From Meandrina meandrites (Eukaryota > Cnidaria > Anthozoa > Scleractinia > Meandrinidae): a stretch of DNA of 64,000 nucleotides. The stretch is taken from NCBI GenBank assembly GCA_963693305.1, contig OY855912.1, positions 32,055,777 to 32,119,776 of the forward strand. The letters are read 5' to 3'. The translations under genes and the position numbers were made by a program. Below the pieces are notes generated by a model that saw only the letters and a list, made by a program, of their open reading frames with translations, had not been told where the DNA came from and made no database searches. Shown here in pieces: positions 1 through 14,223 of this stretch; positions within the stretch are counted from its first letter, which is position 1, and the number at the start of each line of letters is the position of its first letter.

Positions 1-1634
1 TTCCAAGCAGGGCAAAAAGCCGGGTTGACGAACGTCGTCCAATTGCGTTCAAAACGCGTTTTTTCGACTTTCCCCATCGGGGCGAAACGAAGCAACACCC
101 TTAGGATCGAATTCCACGAGGTCGGTTTCATACCACCATTTTGAGTGGGCTTTTCCAAGCAGGGCAAAAAGCCGGGTTGACGAACGTCGTCCAATTGCGT
201 TCAAAACGCGTTTTTTCGACTTTCCCCATCGTGGCGAAACGAAACAACAACCTTGGGATCGAATTCCACTAGGTCGGTTTCATACCACCATTTTGAGTGG
301 GCTTTTCCAACCAGAGCAAAAAACCGGGTGGACGAACGTCGTCCAATTGCGTTCAAAACGCGTTTTTTCGACTTTCCCCATCGGGGCGAAACGAAGCAAC
401 ACCCTTGGGTTCGATTTCCACGAGGTCGGTTTCATACCACCATTTTGAGTGGGCTTTTCCAAGCAGGGCAAAAAGCCGGGTTGACGAACGTCGTCCAATT
501 GCGTTCAAAACGCGTTTTTTCGACTTTCCCCATCGGGGCGAAACGAAACAACACCCTTACGATCGAATACCAGGAGGTCGGTTTCATACCACCATTTTGA
601 GTGGCCTTTTCCAAGCAGGGCAAAAAGCCGGGTTGACGAACGTCGTCCAATTGCGTTCAAAACGCGTTTTTTCGACTTTCCCCATCGGGGCGAAACGAAG
701 CAACACCCTTGGGATCGAATTCGACGAGGGCAGTTTCATACCACCATTTTGAGTGGGCTTTTCCAAGCAGGGCAAAAAGCCGGGTTGACGAACGTCGTCC
801 AATTGCGTTCAAAACGCGTTTTTTCGACTTTCCCCTTCGGGGCGAAACGAAGCAACACCCTTGGGATCGAATTCCACGAGGTCGGTTTCATACCACCATT
901 TTGAGTGGGCTTTTCCAAGCAGGGCAAAAAGCCGGGTTGACGAACGTCGTCCAATTGCGTTCAAAACGCGTTTTTTCGACTTTCCCCTTGGGGGCGAAAC
1001 GAAGCAACACCCTTGGGATCGAATTCGACCAGGTCGGTTTCATACCACCATTTTGAGTGGGCTTTTCCAAGCAGGGCAAAAAGCCGGGTTGACGAACGTC
1101 GTCCAATTGCGTTCAAAACGCGTTTTTTCGACTTTCCCCATCGGGGCGAAACGAAAAAACACCCTTGGGATCGAATTCCACTAGGTCGGTTTCATACCAC
1201 AATTTTGAGTGGGCTTTTCCAAGCAGGGCAAAAAGCCGGGTTGACGAACGTCGTCCAATTGCGTTCAAAACGCGTTTTTTCGACTTTCCCCATCTGGGCG
1301 AAACGAAAAAACACCCTTGGGATCGAATTCCACGAGGTCGGTTTCATACCACCATTTCGAGTGGGCTTTTCCAAGCAGGGCAAAAAGCCGGGTTGACGAA
1401 CGTCGTCCAATTGCGTTCAAAACGCGTTTTTTCGACTTTCCCCGTCGGGGCGAAACGAAACAACACATTTGGGATCGAATTCCACTAGGTCAGTTTCATA
1501 CCACCATTTTGAGTGGGCTTTTCCAAGCAGGGCAAAAAGCCGGGTTGACGAACGTCGTCCAATTGCGTTCAAAACGCGTTTTTTCGACTTTCCCCATCGG
1601 GGCGAAACGAAAAAACACCCTTAGGATCGAATAC

Positions 1635-3590
1635 CACGAGGTCGGTTTCATACCACCATTTTGAGTGGCCTTTTCCAAGCAGGGCAAAAAGCCGGGTTGA
1701 CGAACGTCGTCCAATTTGGTTCAAAACGCGTTATTTTCGACTTTCCCCATCGGGGCGAAACGAAACAACACCCTTGGGATCGAATTCCACTAGGTCGGTT
1801 TCATACCACCATTTTGAGTGGGCTTTTCCAAGCAGGGCAAAAAGCCGGGTTGACGAACGTCGTCCAATTGCGTTCAAAACGCGTTTTTTCGACTTTCCCC
1901 ATCGGGGCGAAACGAAACAACACCCTTGGGATCGATTTCCACTAGGTCAGTTTCATGCCACCATTTTGAGTGGGCTTTTCCAAGCAGGGCAAAAAGCCGG
2001 GTTGACGAACGTCGTCCAATTGCGTTCAAAACGCGTTTTTTCGACTTTCCCCATCTGGGCGAAACGAAAAAACACCCTTAGGATCGAATTCCACGAGGTC
2101 GGTTTCATACCACCATTTCGAGTGGGCTTTTCCAAGCAGGGCAAAAAGGCAGGTTGACGAACGTCGTCCAATTGCGTTCAAAACGCGTTTTTTCGACTTT
2201 CCCCATCGGGGCGAAACGAAACAACACCCTTGGGATCGAATTCCACTAGGTCAGTTTCATACCACCATTTTGAGTGGGCTTTTCCAAGCAGGGCAAAAAG
2301 CCGGGTTGACGAACGTCGTCCAATTGCGTTCAAAACGCGTTTTTTCGACTTTCCCCATCGGGGCGAAACGAAAAAACACCCTTAGGATCGAATACCACGA
2401 GGTCGGTTTCATACCACCATTTTGAGTGGCCTTTTCCAAGCAGGGCAAAAAGCCGGGTTGACGAACGTCGTCCAATTTGGTTCAAAACGCGTTATTTTCG
2501 ACTTTCCCCATCGGGGCGAAACGAAACAACACCCTTGGGATCGATTTCCACTAGGTCGGTTTCATACCACCATTTTGAGTGGGCTTTTCCAAGCAGGGCA
2601 AAAAGCCGGGTTGACGAACGTCGTCCAATTGCGTTCAAAACGCGTTTTTTCGACTTTCCCCATCGGGGCGAAACGACAAAACACCCTTAGGATCGAATAC
2701 CACGAGGTCGGTTTCATACCACCATTTTGAGTGGCCTTTTCCAAGCAGGGCAAAAAGCCGGGTTGACGAACGTCGTCCAATTGCGTTCACAACGCGTTTT
2801 TTTCGACTTTCCCCATCGGGGCGAAACGAAACAACACCCTTGGGATCGAGTTCCACTAGGTCGGTTTCATACCACCATTTTGAGTGGGCTTTTCCAAGCA
2901 GGGCAAAAAGCCGGGTTGACGAACGTCGTCCAATAGCGTTAAAAACGCGTTTTTTCGACTTTCCCCATTAGGGCGAAACGAAGCAACACCCTTGGGTTCG
3001 ATTTCCACGAGGTCGGTTTCATACCACCATTTTGAGTGGGCTTTTCCAAGCAGGGCAAAAAGCCGGGTTGACGAACGTCGTCCAATTGCGTTCAAAACGC
3101 GTTTTTTCGACTTTCCCCATCGGGGCGAAACGAAAAAACACCCTTACTATCGAATACCAGGAGGTCGGTTTCATACCACCATTTTGAGTGGGCTTTTCCA
3201 AGCAGGGCAAAAAGCCGGGTTGACGAACGTCGTCCAATTGCGTTCAAAACGCGTTTTTTCGACTTTCCCCTTCGGGGCGAAACGAAGCAACACCCTTGGG
3301 ATCGAATTCCACTAGGTCGGTTTCATACCACCATTTTGAGTGGGCTTTTCCAAGCAGGGCAAAAAGCCGGGTTGACGAACGTCGTCCAATAGCGTTCAAA
3401 ACGCGTTTTTTCGACTTTCCCCTTGGGGGCGAAACGAAGCAACACCCTTGGGATCGAATTCGACGAGGTCGGTTTCATACCACCATTTTGAGTGGGCTTT
3501 TCCAAGCAGGGCAAAAAGCCGGGTTGACGAAAGTCGTCCAATTGCGTTCAAAACGCGTTTTTTCGACTTTCCCCATCGGGACGAAACGAA
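1635..3590 (+). repeat. 16-monomer-offset duplicated block, copy 1 (satellite A)
   Basis: About 1.95 kb reappears 2,437 bp downstream at 4,072-6,027. By eye the copies differ at only a few bases, for example 1,957 (catgcc against catacc) and 2,846 (gatcgagttcc against gatcgaattcc). They share private variants such as GCGTTATTTTCG, CACAACGCG, CGACAAAACACCC and CCCCATTAGGGC. The offset equals 16 monomers plus five extra bases from long T runs. Homology ends at about 3,590, where GGGACG replaces GGGGCG. Confidence 0.9.
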
Positions 3591-4071
3591 AAAACACCCT
3601 TGGGATCGAATTCCACTAGGTCAGTTTCATACCACCATTTTGAGTGGGCTTTTCCAAGCAGGGCAAAAAGCCGGGTTGACGAACGTTGTCCAATTGCGTT
3701 CAAAACGCGTTTTTTCGACTTTCCCCATCGGGGCGAAACGAAAAAACACCCTTAGGATCGAATACCACGAGGTCGGTTTCATACCACCATTTTGAGTGGC
3801 CTTTTCCAAGCAGGGCAAAAAGCCGGGTTGACGAACGTCGTCCAATTTGGTTCAAAACGCGTTATTTTCGACTTTCCCCATCGGGGCGAAACGAAACAAC
3901 ACCCTTGGGATCGAATTCCACTAGGTCGGTTTCATACCACCATTTTGAGTGGGCTTTTCCAAGCAGGGCAAAAAGCCGGGTTGACGAACGTCGTCCAATT
4001 GCGTTCACAACGCGTTTTTTTCGACTTTCCCCATCGGGGCGAAACGAAACAACACCCTTGGGATCGAATTC

Positions 4072-6027
4072 CACGAGGTCGGTTTCATACCACCATTTTG
4101 AGTGGCCTTTTCCAAGCAGGGCAAAAAGCCGGGTTGACGAACGTCGTCCAATTTGGTTCAAAACGCGTTATTTTCGACTTTCCCCATCGGGGCGAAACGA
4201 AACAACACCCTTGGGATCGAATTCCACTAGGTCGGTTTCATACCACCATTTTGAGTGGGCTTTTCCAAGCAGGGCAAAAAGCCGGGTTGACGAACGTCGT
4301 CCAATTGCGTTCAAAACGCGTTTTTTCGACTTTCCCCATCGGGGCGAAACGAAACAACACCCTTGGGATCGATTTCCACTAGGTCAGTTTCATACCACCA
4401 TTTTGAGTGGGCTTTTCCAAGCAGGGCAAAAAGCCGGGTTGACGAACGTCGTCCAATTGCGTTCAAAACGCGTTTTTTCGACTTTCCCCATCTGGGCGAA
4501 ACGAAAAAACACCCTTAGGATCGAATTCCACGAGGTCGGTTTCATACCACCATTTCGAGTGGGCTTTTCCAAGCAGGGCAAAAAGGCAGGTTGACGAACG
4601 TCGTCCAATTGCGTTCAAAACGCGTTTTTTCGACTTTCCCCATCGGGGCGAAACGAAACAACACCCTTGGGATCGAATTCCACTAGGTCAGTTTCATACC
4701 ACCATTTTGAGTGGGCTTTTCCAAGCAGGGCAAAAAGCCGGGTTGACGAACGTCGTCCAATTGCGTTCAAAACGCGTTTTTTCGACTTTCCCCATCGGGG
4801 CGAAACGAAAAAACACCCTTAGGATCGAATACCACGAGGTCGGTTTCATACCACCATTTTGAGTGGCCTTTTCCAAGCAGGGCAAAAAGCCGGGTTGACG
4901 AACGTCGTCCAATTTGGTTCAAAACGCGTTATTTTCGACTTTCCCCATCGGGGCGAAACGAAACAACACCCTTGGGATCGATTTCCACTAGGTCGGTTTC
5001 ATACCACCATTTTGAGTGGGCTTTTCCAAGCAGGGCAAAAAGCCGGGTTGACGAACGTCGTCCAATTGCGTTCAAAACGCGTTTTTTCGACTTTCCCCAT
5101 CGGGGCGAAACGACAAAACACCCTTAGGATCGAATACCACGAGGTCGGTTTCATACCACCATTTTGAGTGGCCTTTTCCAAGCAGGGCAAAAAGCCGGGT
5201 TGACGAACGTCGTCCAATTGCGTTCACAACGCGTTTTTTTCGACTTTCCCCATCGGGGCGAAACGAAACAACACCCTTGGGATCGAATTCCACTAGGTCG
5301 GTTTCATACCACCATTTTGAGTGGGCTTTTCCAAGCAGGGCAAAAAGCCGGGTTGACGAACGTCGTCCAATAGCGTTAAAAACGCGTTTTTTCGACTTTC
5401 CCCATTAGGGCGAAACGAAGCAACACCCTTGGGTTCGATTTCCACGAGGTCGGTTTCATACCACCATTTTGAGTGGGCTTTTCCAAGCAGGGCAAAAAGC
5501 CGGGTTGACGAACGTCGTCCAATTGCGTTCAAAACGCGTTTTTTCGACTTTCCCCATCGGGGCGAAACGAAAAAACACCCTTACTATCGAATACCAGGAG
5601 GTCGGTTTCATACCACCATTTTGAGTGGGCTTTTCCAAGCAGGGCAAAAAGCCGGGTTGACGAACGTCGTCCAATTGCGTTCAAAACGCGTTTTTTCGAC
5701 TTTCCCCTTCGGGGCGAAACGAAGCAACACCCTTGGGATCGAATTCCACTAGGTCGGTTTCATACCACCATTTTGAGTGGGCTTTTCCAAGCAGGGCAAA
5801 AAGCCGGGTTGACGAACGTCGTCCAATAGCGTTCAAAACGCGTTTTTTCGACTTTCCCCTTGGGGGCGAAACGAAGCAACACCCTTGGGATCGAATTCGA
5901 CGAGGTCGGTTTCATACCACCATTTTGAGTGGGCTTTTCCAAGCAGGGCAAAAAGCCGGGTTGACGAAAGTCGTCCAATTGCGTTCAAAACGCGTTTTTT
6001 CGACTTTCCCCATCGGGGCGAAACGAA
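4072..6027 (+). repeat. 16-monomer-offset duplicated block, copy 2 (satellite A)
   Basis: This is the partner of the block at 1,635-3,590, with the same order of private monomer variants. About 480 bp of ordinary monomers (3,591-4,071) separate the copies. The pair is therefore either a dispersed duplication or the remains of a 16-mer higher-order repeat whose first and last monomers have changed. Confidence 0.9.
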
Positions 6028-7032
6028 AAAACACCCTTGGGATCGAATTCCACTAGGTCGGTTTCATACCACTATTTTGAGTCGGCTTTTCCAAGCAGGG
6101 CAAAAAGCCGGGTTGACGAACGTCGTCCAATTGCGTTCAAAACGCGTTTTTTTCGACTTTCCCCATCGGGGCGAAACGAAACAACACCCTTGGGATCGAA
6201 TTCCACGAGGTCGGTTTCATACCACCATTTTGAGTGGGCTTTTCCAAGCAGGGCAAAAAGCCGGGTTGACGAACGTCGTCCAATTGCGTTCAAAACGCGT
6301 TTTTTCGACTTTCCCCATCGGGGCGAAACGAAAAAACACCCTTACGATCGAATACCACGAGGTCGGTTTCATACCACCATTTTGAGTGGCCTTTTCCAAG
6401 CAGGGCAAAAAGCCGGGTTGACGAACGTCGTCCAATTGCGTTCAAAACGCGTTTTTTTCGACTTTCCCCATCGGGGCGAAACGAAGCAACACCCTTGGGA
6501 TCGAATTCCACTAGGTCGGTTTCATACCACCATTTTGAGTGGGCTTTTCCAAGCAGGGCAAAAAGCCGGGTTGACGAACGTCGTCCAATTGCGTTCAAAA
6601 CGCGTTTTTTCGACTTTCCCCATCGGGGCGAAACGAAGCAACACCCTTGGGATCGAATTCGACGAGGTCGGTTTCATACCACCATTTTGAGTGGGCTTTT
6701 CCAAGCAGGGCAAAAAGCCGGGTTGACGAACGTCGTCCAATTGCGTTCAAAACGCGTTTTTTCGACTTTCCCCATCGGGGCGAAACGAAGCAACACCCTT
6801 GGGATCGAATTCGACGAGGTCGGTTTCATACCACCATTTTGAGTGGGCTTTTCCAAGCAGGGCAAAAAGCCGGGTTGACGAACGTCGTCCAATTGCGTTC
6901 AAAACGCGTTTTTTCGACTTTCCCCATCGGGGCGAAACGAAGCAACACCCTTGGGATCGAATTCCACGAGGTCGGTTTCATACCACCATTTTGAGTGGGC
7001 TTTTCCAAGCAGGGCAAAAAGCCGGGTTGACG

Positions 7033-8090
7033 AACGTCGTCCAATTGCGTTCAAAACGCGTTTTTTCGACTTTCCCCATCGGGGCGAAACGAAAAAACAC
7101 CCTTACGATCGAATACCACGAGGTCGGTTTCATACCACCATTTTGAGTGGCCTTTTCCAAGCAGGGCAAAAAGCCGGGTTGACGAACGTCGTCCAATTGC
7201 GTTCAAAACGCGTTTTTTTCGACTTTCCCCATCGGGGCGAAACGAAGCAACACCCTTGGGATCGAATTCCACTAGGTCGGTTTCATACCACCTTTTTGAG
7301 TGGGCTTTTCCAAGCAGGGCAAAAAGCCGGGTTGACGAACGTCGTCCAATTGCGTTCAAAACGCGTTTTTTCGACTTTCCCCATCGGGGCGAAACGAAAA
7401 AACACCCTTTGGATCGAATTCCACTAGGTCGGTTTCATACCACAATTTTGAGTGGGCTTTTCCAAGCAGGGCAAAAAGCCGGGTTGACGAACGTCGTCCA
7501 ATTGCGTTCAAAACGCGTTTTTTCGACTTTCCCCATCGGGGCGAAACGAAAAAACACCCTTACGATCGAATACCACGAGGTCGGTTTCATACCACCATTT
7601 TGAGTGGCCTTTTCCAAGCAGGGCAAAAAGCCGGGTTGACGAACGTCGTCCAATTGCGTTCAAAACGCGTTTTTTTCGACTTTCCCCATCGGGGCGAAAC
7701 GAAGCAACACCCTTGGGATCGAATTCCACTAGGTCGGTTTCATACCACCATTTTGAGTGGGCTTTTCCAAGCAGGGCAAAAAGCCGGGTTGACGAACGTC
7801 GTCCAATTGCGTTCAAAACGCGTTTTTTCGACTTTCCCCATCGTTGCGAAACGAAGCAACACCCTTGGGATCGAATTCGACGAGGTCGGTTTCATACCAC
7901 CATTTTGAGTGGGCTTTTCCAAGCAGGGCAAAAAGCCGGGTTGACGAACGTCGTCCAATTGCGTTCAAAACGCGTTTTTTCGACTTTCCCCATCGGGGCG
8001 AAACGAAGCAACACCCTTGGGATCGAATTCCACGAGGTCGGTTTCATACCACCATTTTGAGTGGGCTTTTCCAAGCAGGGCAAAAAGCCG
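7033..8090 (+). repeat. 10-monomer-offset duplicated block, copy 1 (satellite A)
   Basis: This stretch matches 8,555-9,612 at an offset of 1,522 bp (ten monomers plus two bases). Shared private variants include CTTACGATCGAATACC, CACCTTTTTGAG and CCCTTTGGATCG in the same order. By eye about three mismatches separate the copies, including CGTTGCG near 7,845 and a/g near 7,830. Within it, the CTTACGATCG monomer type recurs at intervals of three or seven monomers, which suggests older nested exchange. Confidence 0.87.
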
Positions 8091-8554
8091 GGTTGACGAA
8101 CGTCGTCCAATTGCGTTCAAAACGCGTTTTTTCGACTTTCCCCATCGGGGCGAAACGAAGCAACACCCTTGGGATCGAATTCCACGAGGTCGGTTTCATA
8201 CCACCATTTTGAGTGGGCTTTTCCAAGCAGGGCAAAAAGCCGGGTTGACGAACGTCGTCCAATTGCGTTCAAAACGCGTTTTTTCGACTTTCCCCATCGG
8301 GGCGAAACGAAGCAACACCCTTGGGATCGAATTCCACGAGGTCGGTTTCATACCACCATTTTGAGTGGGCTTTTCCAAGCAGGGCAAAAAGCCGGGTTGA
8401 CGAACGTCGTCCAATTGCTTTCAAAACGCGTTTTTTCGACTTTCCCCATCGGGGCGAAACGAAAAAACACCCTTGGGATCGAATTCCACTAGGCCGGTTT
8501 CATACCACAATTTTGAGTGGGCTTTTCCAAGCAGGGCAAAAAGCCGGGTTGACA

Positions 8555-9612
8555 AACGTCGTCCAATTGCGTTCAAAACGCGTTTTTTCGACTTTCCCCA
8601 TCGGGGCGAAACGAAAAAACACCCTTACGATCGAATACCACGAGGTCGGTTTCATACCACCATTTTGAGTGGCCTTTTCCAAGCAGGGCAAAAAGCCGGG
8701 TTGACGAACGTCGTCCAATTGCGTTCAAAACGCGTTTTTTTCGACTTTCCCCATCGGGGCGAAACGAAGCAACACCCTTGGGATCGAATTCCACTAGGTC
8801 GGTTTCATACCACCTTTTTGAGTGGGCTTTTCCAAGCAGGGCAAAAAGCCGGGTTGACGAACGTCGTCCAATTGCGTTCAAAACGCGTTTTTTCGACTTT
8901 CCCCATCGGGGCGAAACGAAAAAACACCCTTTGGATCGAATTCCACTAGGTCGGTTTCATACCACAATTTTGAGTGGGCTTTTCCAAGCAGGGCAAAAAG
9001 CCGGGTTGACGAACGTCGTCCAATTGCGTTCAAAACGCGTTTTTTCGACTTTCCCCATCGGGGCGAAACGAAAAAACACCCTTACGATCGAATACCACGA
9101 GGTCGGTTTCATACCACCATTTTGAGTGGCCTTTTCCAAGCAGGGCAAAAAGCCGGGTTGACGAACGTCGTCCAATTGCGTTCAAAACGCGTTTTTTTCG
9201 ACTTTCCCCATCGGGGCGAAACGAAGCAACACCCTTGGGATCGAATTCCACTAGGTCGGTTTCATACCACCATTTTGAGTGGGCTTTTCCAAGCAGGGCA
9301 AAAAGCCGGGTTGACGAACGTCGTCCAATTGCGTTCAAAACGCGTTTTTTCGGCTTTCCCCATCGGGGCGAAACGAAGCAACACCCTTGGGATCGAATTC
9401 GACGAGGTCGGTTTCATACCACCATTTTGAGTGGGCTTTTCCAAGCAGGGCAAAAAGCCGGGTTGACGAACGTCGTCCAATTGCGTTCAAAACGCGTTTT
9501 TTCGACTTTCCCCATCGGGGCGAAACGAAGCAACACCCTTGGGATCGAATTCCACGAGGTCGGTTTCATACCACCATTTTGAGTGGGCTTTTCCAAGCAG
9601 GGCAAAAAGCCG
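8555..9612 (+). repeat. 10-monomer-offset duplicated block, copy 2 (satellite A)
   Basis: This is the partner of 7,033-8,090. It begins after GACAAACG at 8,554, which copy 1 lacks. It ends near 9,612, where GGATTGACAAACG replaces the usual GGGTTGACGAACG. Confidence 0.87.
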
Positions 9613-11039
9613 GATTGACAAACGTCGTCCAATTGCGTTCAAAACGCGTTTTTTCGACTTTCCCCATCGTGGCGAAACGAAAAAACACCCTTGGGATCGA
9701 ATTCCACTAGGTCGGTTTCATACCACAATTTTGAGTGGGCTTTTCCAAGCAGGGCAAAAAGCCTATTTGACGAACGTCGTCCAATTGCGTTCAAAACGCG
9801 TTTTTTCGACTTTCCCCATCGGGGCGAAACGAAGCAACACCCTTGGGATCGAATTCCACGAGGTCGGTTTCATACCACCATTTTGAGTGGGCTTTTCCAA
9901 GCAGGGCAAAAAGCCGGGTTGACGAACGTCGTCCAATTGCGTTCAAAACGCGTTTTTTCGACTTTCCCCATCGAGGCGAAACGAAAAAACACCCTTGGGA
10001 TCGAATTCCACTAGGTCGGTTTCATACCACAATTTTGAGTGGGCTTTTCCAAGCAGGGCAAAATGCCGGGTTGACGAACGTCGTCCAATTGCGTTCAAAA
10101 CGCGTTTTTTTCGACTTTCCCCATCGGGGCGAAACGAGACAACACCCTTGGGATCGAATTCCACTAGGTCGGTTTCATACCACCATTTTGAGTGGGCTTT
10201 TCCAAGCAGGGCAAAAAGCCGGGTTGACGAACGTCGTCCAATTGCGTTGAAAACGCGTTTTTTCGACTTTCCCCATCGGGGCGAAACGAAAAAACACCCT
10301 TAGGATCGAATACCACGAGGTCGGTTTCATACCACCATTTTGAGTGGCCTTTTCCAAGCAGGGCAAAAAGCCGGGTTGACGAACGTCGTCCAATTGCGTT
10401 CAAAACGCGTTTTTTTCGACTTTCCCCATCGGGGCGAAACGAAACAACACCCTTGGGATCGAATTCCACTAGGTCCGTTTCATACCACCATTTTGAGTAG
10501 CATTTTCCAAGCAGGGAAAAAAGCGGGGTTGACGAACGTCGTCCAATAGCGTTCAAAACGCGTTTTTTCGACTTTCCCCATCAGGGCGAAACGAAGCAAC
10601 ACCCTTGGGATCAAATTCCACGAGGTCGGTTTCATACCACCATTTTGAGTGGGCTTTTCCAAGCAGGGCAAAAAGCCGGGTTGACGAACGTCGTCCAATT
10701 GCGTTCAAAACGCGTTTTTTCGACTTTCCCCATCGGGGCGAAACGAAGCAACTCCCTTGGGATCGAATTCAACGAGGTCGGTTTCATACCACCATTTTGA
10801 GTGGGCTTTTCCAAGCAGGGCAAAAAGCCGGGTTGACGAACGTCGTCCAATTGCGTTCAAAACGCGTTTTTTCGACTTTCCCCATCGAAGCGAAACGAAG
10901 CAACACCCTTGGGATCGAATTCCACGAGGTCAGTTTCATACCACCATTTTGAGTGGGCTTTTCCAAGCAGGGCAAAACGCCGGGTTGACGAACGTCGTCC
11001 AATTGCGTTCAAAACGCGTTTTTTCGACTTTCCCCATCG

Positions 11040-11990
11040 GGGCGAAACGAAAAAACACCCTTGGGATCGAATTCCACTAGGTCGGTTTCATACCACCATT
11101 TCGAGTGGGCTTTTCCAAGTAGGGCAAAAAGCCGGGTTGACGAACGTCGTCCAATTGCGTTCAAAACGCGTTTTTTCGACTTTCCCCATGGGGGCGAAAC
11201 GAAACAACACCCTTGGGATCGATTCCACTAGGTCGGTTTCATACCACCATTTTGAGTGGGCTTTTCCAAGCAGGGCAAAAAGCCGGGTTGACGAACGTCG
11301 TCCAATTGCGTTCAAAACGCGTTTTTTCGACTTTCCCCATCGGGGCGAAACGAAACAACACCCTTGGGATCGAATTCCACTAGGTCGGTTTCATACCACC
11401 ATTTTGAGTGGGCTTTTCCAAGCAGGGCAAAAAGCCGGGTTGACGAACGTCGTCCAATTGCGTTCAAAACGCGTTTTTTTGACTTTCCCCTTCGGGGCGA
11501 AACGAAACAACACCCTTGGGATCGATTCCACTAGGTCGGTTTCATACCACCATTTTGAGTGGGCTTTTCCAAGCAGGGCAAAAAGCCGGGTTGACGAACG
11601 TCGTCCAATTGCGTTCAAAACGCGTTTTTTCGACTTTCCCCATCGGGGCGAAACGAAACAACACCCTTGGGATCGATTTCCACTAGGTCAGTTTCATACC
11701 ACCATTTTGAGTGGGCTTTTCCAAGCAGGGAAAAAAGCTGGGTTGACGAACGTCGTCCAATTGCGTTCAAAACGCGTTTTTTCGACTTTCCCCTTCGGGG
11801 CAAAACGAAGCAACACCCTTGGGATCGATTCCACTAGGTCGGTTTCATACCACCATTTTGAGTGGGCTTTTCCAAGCAGGGCAAAAAGCCGGGTTGACGA
11901 ACGTCGTCCAATTCCGTTCAAAACGCGTTTTTTCGACTTTCCCCATCGGGGCGAAACGAAAACACACCCTTAGGATCGAATACCACGAGG
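11040..11990 (+). repeat. 303-bp dimeric higher-order repeat (satellite A)
   Basis: Standard 152-bp monomers alternate with 151-bp monomers that read GGATCGATTCC (one A lost from the EcoRI site). The short type lies at about 11,217, 11,519 and 11,821, a spacing of about 303 bp. The alternation marks a local dimer phase within an otherwise monomeric array. Confidence 0.75.
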
Positions 11991-13319
11991 TCGGTTTCAT
12001 ACCACCATTTTGAGTGGCCTTTTCCAAGCAGGGCAAAAAGCCGGGTTGACGAACGTCGTCCAATTGCGTTCACAACGCGTTTTTTTCGACTTTCCCCATC
12101 GGGGCGAAACGAAACAACACCCTTGGGATCGAATTCCACTAGGTCGGTTTCATACCACCATTTTGAGTGGGCTTTTCCAAGCAGGGCAAAAAGCCGGGTT
12201 GACGAACGTCGTCCAATAGCGTTAAAAACGCGTTTTTTCGACTTTCCCCATCAGGGCGAAACGAAGCAACACCCTTGGGTTCGATTTCCACGAGGTCGGT
12301 TTCATACCACCATTTTGAGTGGGCTTTTCCAAGCAGGGCAAAAAGCCGGGTTGACGAACGTCGTCCAATTGCGTTCAAAACGCGTTTTTTCGACTTTCCC
12401 CATCGGGGCGAAACGAAAAAACACCCTTAGGATCGAATACCACGAGGTCGGTTTCATACCACCATTTTGAGTGGCCTTTTCAAGGCAGGGCAAAAAGCCG
12501 GGTTGACGAACGTCGTCCAATTGCGTTCAAAACGCGTTTTTTTCGACTTTCCCCATCGGGGCGAAACGAAGCAACACCCTTGGGATCGAATTCCACGAGG
12601 TCGGTTTCATACCACCATTTTGAGTGGGCTTTTCCAAGCAGGGCAAAAAGCCGGGTTGACGAACGTCGTCCAATTGCGTTCAAAACGCGTTTTTTCGACT
12701 TTCCCCATCGGGGCGAAACGAAGCAACACCCTTGGGATCGAATTCGACGAGGTCGGTTTCATACCACCATTTTGAGTGGGCTTTTCCAAGCAGGGCAAAA
12801 AGCCGGGTTGACGAACGTCGTCCAATTGCGTTCAAAACGCGTTTTTTCGACTTTCCCCATCGGGGCGAAACGAAAAAACACCCTTGGGATCGAATTCCAC
12901 TAGGTCGGTTTCATACCACCATTTTGAGTGGGCTTTTCCAAGCAGGGCAAAAAGCCGGGTTGACGAACGTCGTCCAATTGCGTTCAAAACGCGTTTTTTT
13001 CGACTTTCCCCATCGGGGCGAAACGAAACAACACCCTTGGGATCGAATTCCACTAGGTCGGTTTCATACCACCATTTTGAGTGGGCTTTTCCAAGCAGGG
13101 CAAAAAGCCGGGTTGACAAACGTCGTCCAATTGCGTTCAAAACGCGTTTTTTCGACTTTCCCCATCGGGGCGAAACGAAAAAACACCCTTAGGATCGAAT
13201 ACCACGAGGTCGGTTTCATACCACCATTTTGAGTGGCCTTTTCCAAGCAGGGCAAAAAGCCGGGTTGACGAACGTCGTCCAATTGCGTTCAAAACGCGTT
13301 TTTTTCGACTTTCCCCATC

Positions 13320-14223
13320 GGGGCGAAACGAAACAACACCCTTGGGATCGAATTCCACTAGGTCGGTTTCATACCACCATTTAGAGTGGCCTTTTCCAAG
13401 CAGGGCAAAAAGCCGGGTTGACGAACGTCGTCCAATAGCGTTCCAAACGCGTTTTTTCGACTTTCCCCATCAGGGCGAAACGAAGCAACACCCTTGGGAT
13501 CAAATTCCACGAGGTCGGTTTCATACCACCATTTTGAGTGGGCTTTTCCAAGCAGGGCAAAAAGCCGGGTTGACGAACGTCGTCCAATTGCGTTCAAAAC
13601 GCGTTTTTTCGACTTTGCCCATCGGGGCGAAACGAAAAAACACCCTTGGGATCGAATTCCACTAGGTCGGTTTCATACCACAATTTTGAGTGGGCTTTTC
13701 CAGGGCAAAAAGCCGGGTTGACGAACGTCGTCCAATTGCGTTCAAAACGCGTTTTTTCGACTTTCCCCATCAGGGCGAAACGAAACAACACCCTTGGGAT
13801 CGAATTCCACTAGGTCGGTTTCATACCACCATTTAGAGTGGCCTTTTCCAAGCAGGGCAAAAAGCCGGGTTGACGAACGTCGTCCAATAGCGTTCCAAAC
13901 GCGTTTTTTCGACTTTCCCCATCAGGGCGAAACGAAGCAACACCCTTGGGATCAAATTCCACGAGGTCGGTTTCATACCACCATTTTGAGTGGGCTTTTC
14001 CAAGCAGGGCAAAAAGCCGGGTTGACGAACGTCGTCCAATTGCGTTCAAAACGCGTTTTTTCGACTTTGCCCATCGGGGCGAAACGAAAAAACACCCTTG
14101 GGATCGAATTCCACTAGGTCGGTTTCATACCACAATTTTGAGTGGGCTTTTCCAGGGCAAAAAGCCGGGTTGACGAACGTCGTCCAATTGCGTTCAAAAC
14201 GCGTTTTTTCGACTTTCCCCATC
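13320..14223 (+). repeat. 452-bp tandem duplication with a shortened monomer (satellite A)
   Basis: Two adjacent copies (about 13,320-13,771 and 13,772-14,223) each hold three monomers. They share the rare variants CATTTAGAGTGGCC, GTTCCAAACGCG and GACTTTGCCC. The third monomer in each has lost four bases, reading TTTTCCAGGGC instead of TTTTCCAAGCAGGGC. The unit is therefore 452 bp, not 456 bp. A four-base deletion shared by both copies shows that it preceded the duplication. Confidence 0.88.
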
